Below are positions 60,689 through 64,000 of a stretch of 64,000 nucleotides of DNA, in pieces. The notes under the pieces are model-generated. The model was given only the letters and a program-made list of their open reading frames with translations. It was not told the DNA's origin and did not search any database. Origin of the DNA: Congzhengia minquanensis (GTDB taxonomy: Bacteria; Bacillota; Clostridia; UBA1381; UBA9506); contig NZ_JACRSU010000001.1 of the NCBI RefSeq assembly GCF_014384785.1, forward strand, positions 930,001 through 994,000, given 5' to 3'. Both the position numbers and the translations under genes were made by a program. Position 1 is the stretch's first letter. Each line of letters starts with the position of its first letter.

Positions 60689-63600
60689 CTATTTTAAAAT
60701 AACGTTTTTTTCTCCAAGCAGGCGCTTTAGCGCGCCAATTACATCGTCTCCCCCGCTGCACCAAAGGCTTTTTGGGGCCAGGGCCGTCATATTTTTTTCC
60801 TCCACAAAAATATATGCAGGCACGTCTCCTGTGTGCTCCGCCAAAATGGCTTTTGCCCGGTCGATTAAAAAGTCCTTCCCCAGCTCAAATTTCATAAAGA
60901 GCTTTTGCTCGCCTGCCGGAGGCTTCATGCCGTGCTCTAAGGGAGAAATGGCGTCGCAGAGAATTTTTGGCTCCTCGTCCTCCCGGAAAGACAGCCTGCC
61001 GCTGATAACAATGGGAGCATCCTCGGTTAAATATTGTTTGCACCGCTCATACACGTTGGGAAACACCAAAATTTCCGCCTGGCCGGTTAAATCCTCAGCG
61101 GTGACGAACGCCATCATCTTGTTATTTTTTGTTATCTTTGTTTTCACTCCGGTGGCTAAAGCGCAGATTTTCACTTTTGCGCCGTCTGTAACGTTCCGGT
61201 TTTCTTCAAAAACCGCCGCCACGTCCTCTCCGTCCGGGGTGCTTCCCCGCTGCAATTCAGAAAAAGACAGCGTTGAAATGTCCGCAATTTCGTCTGCAAA
61301 CTCGTTTAAGGGGTGGCCGGAAATGTAGTAGCCAATGCTCTCTTTTTCCAGCTTTAACAGTTCCTTTTGAGAAAACTCTGCAATGTCTGTGGAAAAAGCG
61401 TCGGCGGTTTCTTCTTCGTCCCCCCAGAGGGACATCTGACCGGAAATGTTCCGCTTAAAGTCGTCGGCAAACGAATCGATAATACCTTCAAAATCCTTTA
61501 GCAGACAGGAGCGTTTTTCGCCCAGGGCGTCGAACGCGCCGGCCTTGATTAAATACTCATGCACGCGCTTCGTAACGTTCAGCGAAAGGGTTCGCTTTGC
61601 AAAATCGCGGTAGCTTAAATATGCCCCGCTGCTTCTGCGCTCCTCCACAATCGCCTCAACACAGCCAACGCCTACGTTTTTAATCACCGCCAGCCCGAAC
61701 CGGATATCCCCGTCGGCAACGGTGAACCCTGCGGCGCTTTTGTTAATGTCCGGCGGCAGAATTTTAATGCCCATCCGCGCCGCCTCCGCGGAATAGCCGT
61801 TTACCTTGTCCGGCGAATCCAGCACCGAAGAAAGCAGCGCCGCCATATACTGGGCGGGATAGAAATATTTTAGATATGCGGTCTGGTAAACCACAAACGC
61901 ATAGGCCGCGGCGTGGGATTTGTTAAAGGCATAGTTGGCAAAGTCCATCATTTCGTCAAAAATCGCGTTTGCGGTTGCCTCGTCCACGCCACGCCGCAGG
62001 CAGCCTTCAATCTGAACTGAGCCGTCTTCATTTTCCTTGCCGTAAATAAAGTTTTTGCGTTCTTCGTTCATCACATCGGCTTTTTTCTTGCTCATGGCGC
62101 GGCGCACCAAATCTGCCCGGGCCAGAGAATAGCCGCCTAATTTCCGCACAATTTCCATAACCTGCTCCTGATAAACCATGCACCCGTAGGTGACGTTTAA
62201 AATTGGCTCTAACGCAGGGTGTTTATATTGCACGTTTTCAGGGTGAATTTTGTTTGTAATATACCGCGGAATCTGGTCCATGGGGCCGGGGCGGTAAAGA
62301 GAAATGGCGGCGACAATATCCTCTATGTTTTCCGGCCGCATTTCTTTAATAAACTGTTTCATGCCCGGGCTTTCCAGCTGGAAAACCCCCTCTGTTTCTC
62401 CCCGGGAAATCATTTTATAAACGCCGTCTTCGTTTAAATTAATGTCGTCAATGTTAATTTCCTCGCCGGTGGAATCCTGAATAATGTTCAGAGCGTCTTT
62501 AATAATTCCTAAATTCCGCAGCCCCAGAAAGTCCATTTTTAAAAGCCCAAGCTCCTCCACGGTGTCTTTCGGAAACTGCGTGATTAACACATCATCATTT
62601 TTTTGCAGAGGCACATATTCCGTCAGGGGCTTTTGCGAAATCACCACGCCTGCCGCGTGGGTGCCCGCGTTGCGGATTAAACCCTCTAAGGCCATTGCGT
62701 CGTCAATCAGCTCATGAACGGTTGCGTCGCCGTCATATTTTGCCTTCAGCTCCGGATTGAGCTTTAACGCCTTGTCTATGGTCATGTGCAGGTCAAAGGG
62801 AATCATTTTCGCAATTGCGTCCGTGTCACTGTAGGAGATATCCAGCACGCGCCCAACGTCGCGAATGGCGTTTTTGGCCTTCATTTTGTTAAACGTGATG
62901 ATTTGAGAAACGCAGTCCCTGCCATATTTTTCAACAACATAGTCAATTACCTGCTGCCGGTCTTCGTTGCAGAAGTCAATGTCAATGTCCGGCATGCTGA
63001 TGCGTTCCGGATTCAAGAACCGTTCAAAAATCAGTCCGAACCGAATGGGGTCGATGTTGGTAATATTCAGGCAATAGCTCACCACACTGCCGGCGGCGGA
63101 GCCTCTGCCCGGCCCCACGGGAATTTTTCTGTCTTTGGCAAATTTAATAAAATCCCAAACGATTAAAAAATAGTCCACATAGCCCATGCTGCGGATCACT
63201 TCAAGCTCGAAATCAAGGCGTTCCTTCACCTCATTTGCTTTTTCGCCGTATCGTTTGTGAAGCCCTTCATAGCAGAGGGATTTTAAATAGTCAAACGCAT
63301 CGCCGCTGTTTGGCACCGCAAACTTTGGCAGCTTCAGCACGCCGAATTCAAATTCCAAATCACACATGTCCGCAATTTTCTGTGTGTTAGAAAGCGCGCC
63401 CGGAACCTGGCCGAACAAAGCGTTCATTTCCTCTTCGCTCTTTAAATAAAACTCGTCGGTCTCAAAGGCCATTCGGTCGGTTTCCGCCACCTTGCGGTTG
63501 GTTTGAATGCACATGAGCAAATCCTGATATTTTGCATCCTTTTTTTCTATGTAGTGCACGTCGTTGGTGGCAACCAGCCCAATGCCGGCTTCCTGGGCGT

Positions 63601-64000
63601 AAGGAATTAAAAATGCGTTCACGCGGCGCTGGTCGGCAATTCCGTGATTTTGAATTTCCAAAAAGAAATTTTCTTTTCCGTAAAGGCTGCTGTACTGTGC
63701 GATCAGCTTCTTTGCCCGTTCCTCATCTCCGTTCACAATGGCCTGGGGAATTTCCCCGGCCAGACAGGCAGAAAGGCAAATCAGCCCCTCTGCGTGCTGT
63801 TTTAAAACAGAAAAATCCACCCGGGGTTTATAATAAAACCCGTCTATGAACCCGGCGGAAACGACTTTAATTAAATTGCGGTATCCCGTCATGTTTTTTG
63901 CAATCAGCACAAGGTGGTGGGTGGTGTTGCCGTTATCGTGAGACTTTATGTTCCTGTCCTTCGCCGCCACATACACCTCACAGCCGATTAACGGTTTTAT
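60689..64000 (-). CDS. dnaE: DNA polymerase III alpha subunit DnaE, N-terminus beyond window
   Basis: 1103 residues are visible; the frame stays open to the right edge (IKPLIGCEVYVAAKDRN), so the start and roughly the first 80 residues of the PHP domain are missing. The PHP part (VATNDVHYIEKKDAKYQDLLMCIQTNRK), the GPGRGSAAGS loop, and the catalytic MPDIDIDFCNEDR are intact, followed by tandem HhH motifs and the OB-fold (AEILVFPNVYERC) near the C-terminus. It is the DnaE type (not PolC) replicative polymerase. Confidence 0.97.
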   Translation of the reverse strand: MKPLIGCEVYVAAKDRNIKSHDNGNTTHHLVLIAKNMTGYRNLIKVVSAGFIDGFYYKPRVDFSVLKQHAEGLICLSACLAGEIPQAIVNGDEERAKKLIAQYSSLYGKENFFLEIQNHGIADQRRVNAFLIPYAQEAGIGLVATNDVHYIEKKDAKYQDLLMCIQTNRKVAETDRMAFETDEFYLKSEEEMNALFGQVPGALSNTQKIADMCDLEFEFGVLKLPKFAVPNSGDAFDYLKSLCYEGLHKRYGEKANEVKERLDFELEVIRSMGYVDYFLIVWDFIKFAKDRKIPVGPGRGSAAGSVVSYCLNITNIDPIRFGLIFERFLNPERISMPDIDIDFCNEDRQQVIDYVVEKYGRDCVSQIITFNKMKAKNAIRDVGRVLDISYSDTDAIAKMIPFDLHMTIDKALKLNPELKAKYDGDATVHELIDDAMALEGLIRNAGTHAAGVVISQKPLTEYVPLQKNDDVLITQFPKDTVEELGLLKMDFLGLRNLGIIKDALNIIQDSTGEEINIDDINLNEDGVYKMISRGETEGVFQLESPGMKQFIKEMRPENIEDIVAAISLYRPGPMDQIPRYITNKIHPENVQYKHPALEPILNVTYGCMVYQEQVMEIVRKLGGYSLARADLVRRAMSKKKADVMNEERKNFIYGKENEDGSVQIEGCLRRGVDEATANAIFDEMMDFANYAFNKSHAAAYAFVVYQTAYLKYFYPAQYMAALLSSVLDSPDKVNGYSAEAARMGIKILPPDINKSAAGFTVADGDIRFGLAVIKNVGVGCVEAIVEERRSSGAYLSYRDFAKRTLSLNVTKRVHEYLIKAGAFDALGEKRSCLLKDFEGIIDSFADDFKRNISGQMSLWGDEEETADAFSTDIAEFSQKELLKLEKESIGYYISGHPLNEFADEIADISTLSFSELQRGSTPDGEDVAAVFEENRNVTDGAKVKICALATGVKTKITKNNKMMAFVTAEDLTGQAEILVFPNVYERCKQYLTEDAPIVISGRLSFREDEEPKILCDAISPLEHGMKPPAGEQKLFMKFELGKDFLIDRAKAILAEHTGDVPAYIFVEEKNMTALAPKSLWCSGGDDVIGALKRLLGEKNVILK

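Overview
The window looks like chromosome of an anaerobic, endospore-forming, meso-DAP type Clostridia (Oscillospirales-like gut bacterium). The grounds are a Firmicutes division/cell-wall (dcw) cluster with MraZ and a SpoVD-like PBP, a SpoIIR sporulation gene, a MurE with the DNPR motif of meso-DAP enzymes, a T-box leader, strong Shine-Dalgarno sites, and frequent GTG/TTG starts. Species cannot be named from the sequence alone. GC is near 50% except in a few AT-rich accessory patches.

0-24 kb is a carbohydrate-catabolism region: a partial AraC/PocR-like regulator; a small heat-shock protein; a secreted CBM-like protein; a minus-strand group (serine hydrolase, GH16, beta-helix protein) with its own AraC regulator; a plus-strand operon (fucose/arabinose-isomerase family protein, esterase, GH99/WbsX-like protein); SGNH esterase plus short GH32; a zinc-ribbon/M4 protease; a pair of FAD-type oxidoreductases; and a GH78 rhamnosidase plus heparinase II/III pair. 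Most enzymes lack signal peptides and no sugar transporter is encoded among them, so uptake must be encoded elsewhere.

23.5-37.8 kb is the dcw cluster, read on the minus strand from a strong promoter in front of mraZ: mraZ-rsmH-ftsL-spoVD/pbp-murE-murF-mraY-ftsW-murG-murA-ftsQ-ftsZ. murD, murC, murB and ftsA are missing from it. ftsZ has an additional promoter of its own.

38-43 kb holds an acyl-CoA ligase preceded by a complete T-box leader whose specifier reads as tyrosine, an unexpected pairing; then spoIIR, and divergent argC-argB with an ARG-box operator over the promoter.

42.9-44.9 kb is a small accessory island. A HepT/MntA toxin-antitoxin pair lies between two copies of a 49-bp direct repeat. 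Each copy is followed by a ribbon-helix-helix gene, one intact (59 aa) and one an eroded remnant. An orphan 102-aa protein and a hairpin-dense non-coding stretch follow.

45-51.9 kb: AraC regulator divergent from a GH2 enzyme, a toroid-type putative polysaccharide lyase, hemolysin III, tRNA-Thr(CGU) and gdhA. 51.9-64 kb: a 2-hydroxyacyl-CoA dehydratase activase split into two overlapping genes, a small membrane protein, an XRE regulator divergent from an AT-rich GNAT gene, and a run of GH28, DMT exporter and SGNH esterase directly downstream of dnaE, which runs off the right edge.
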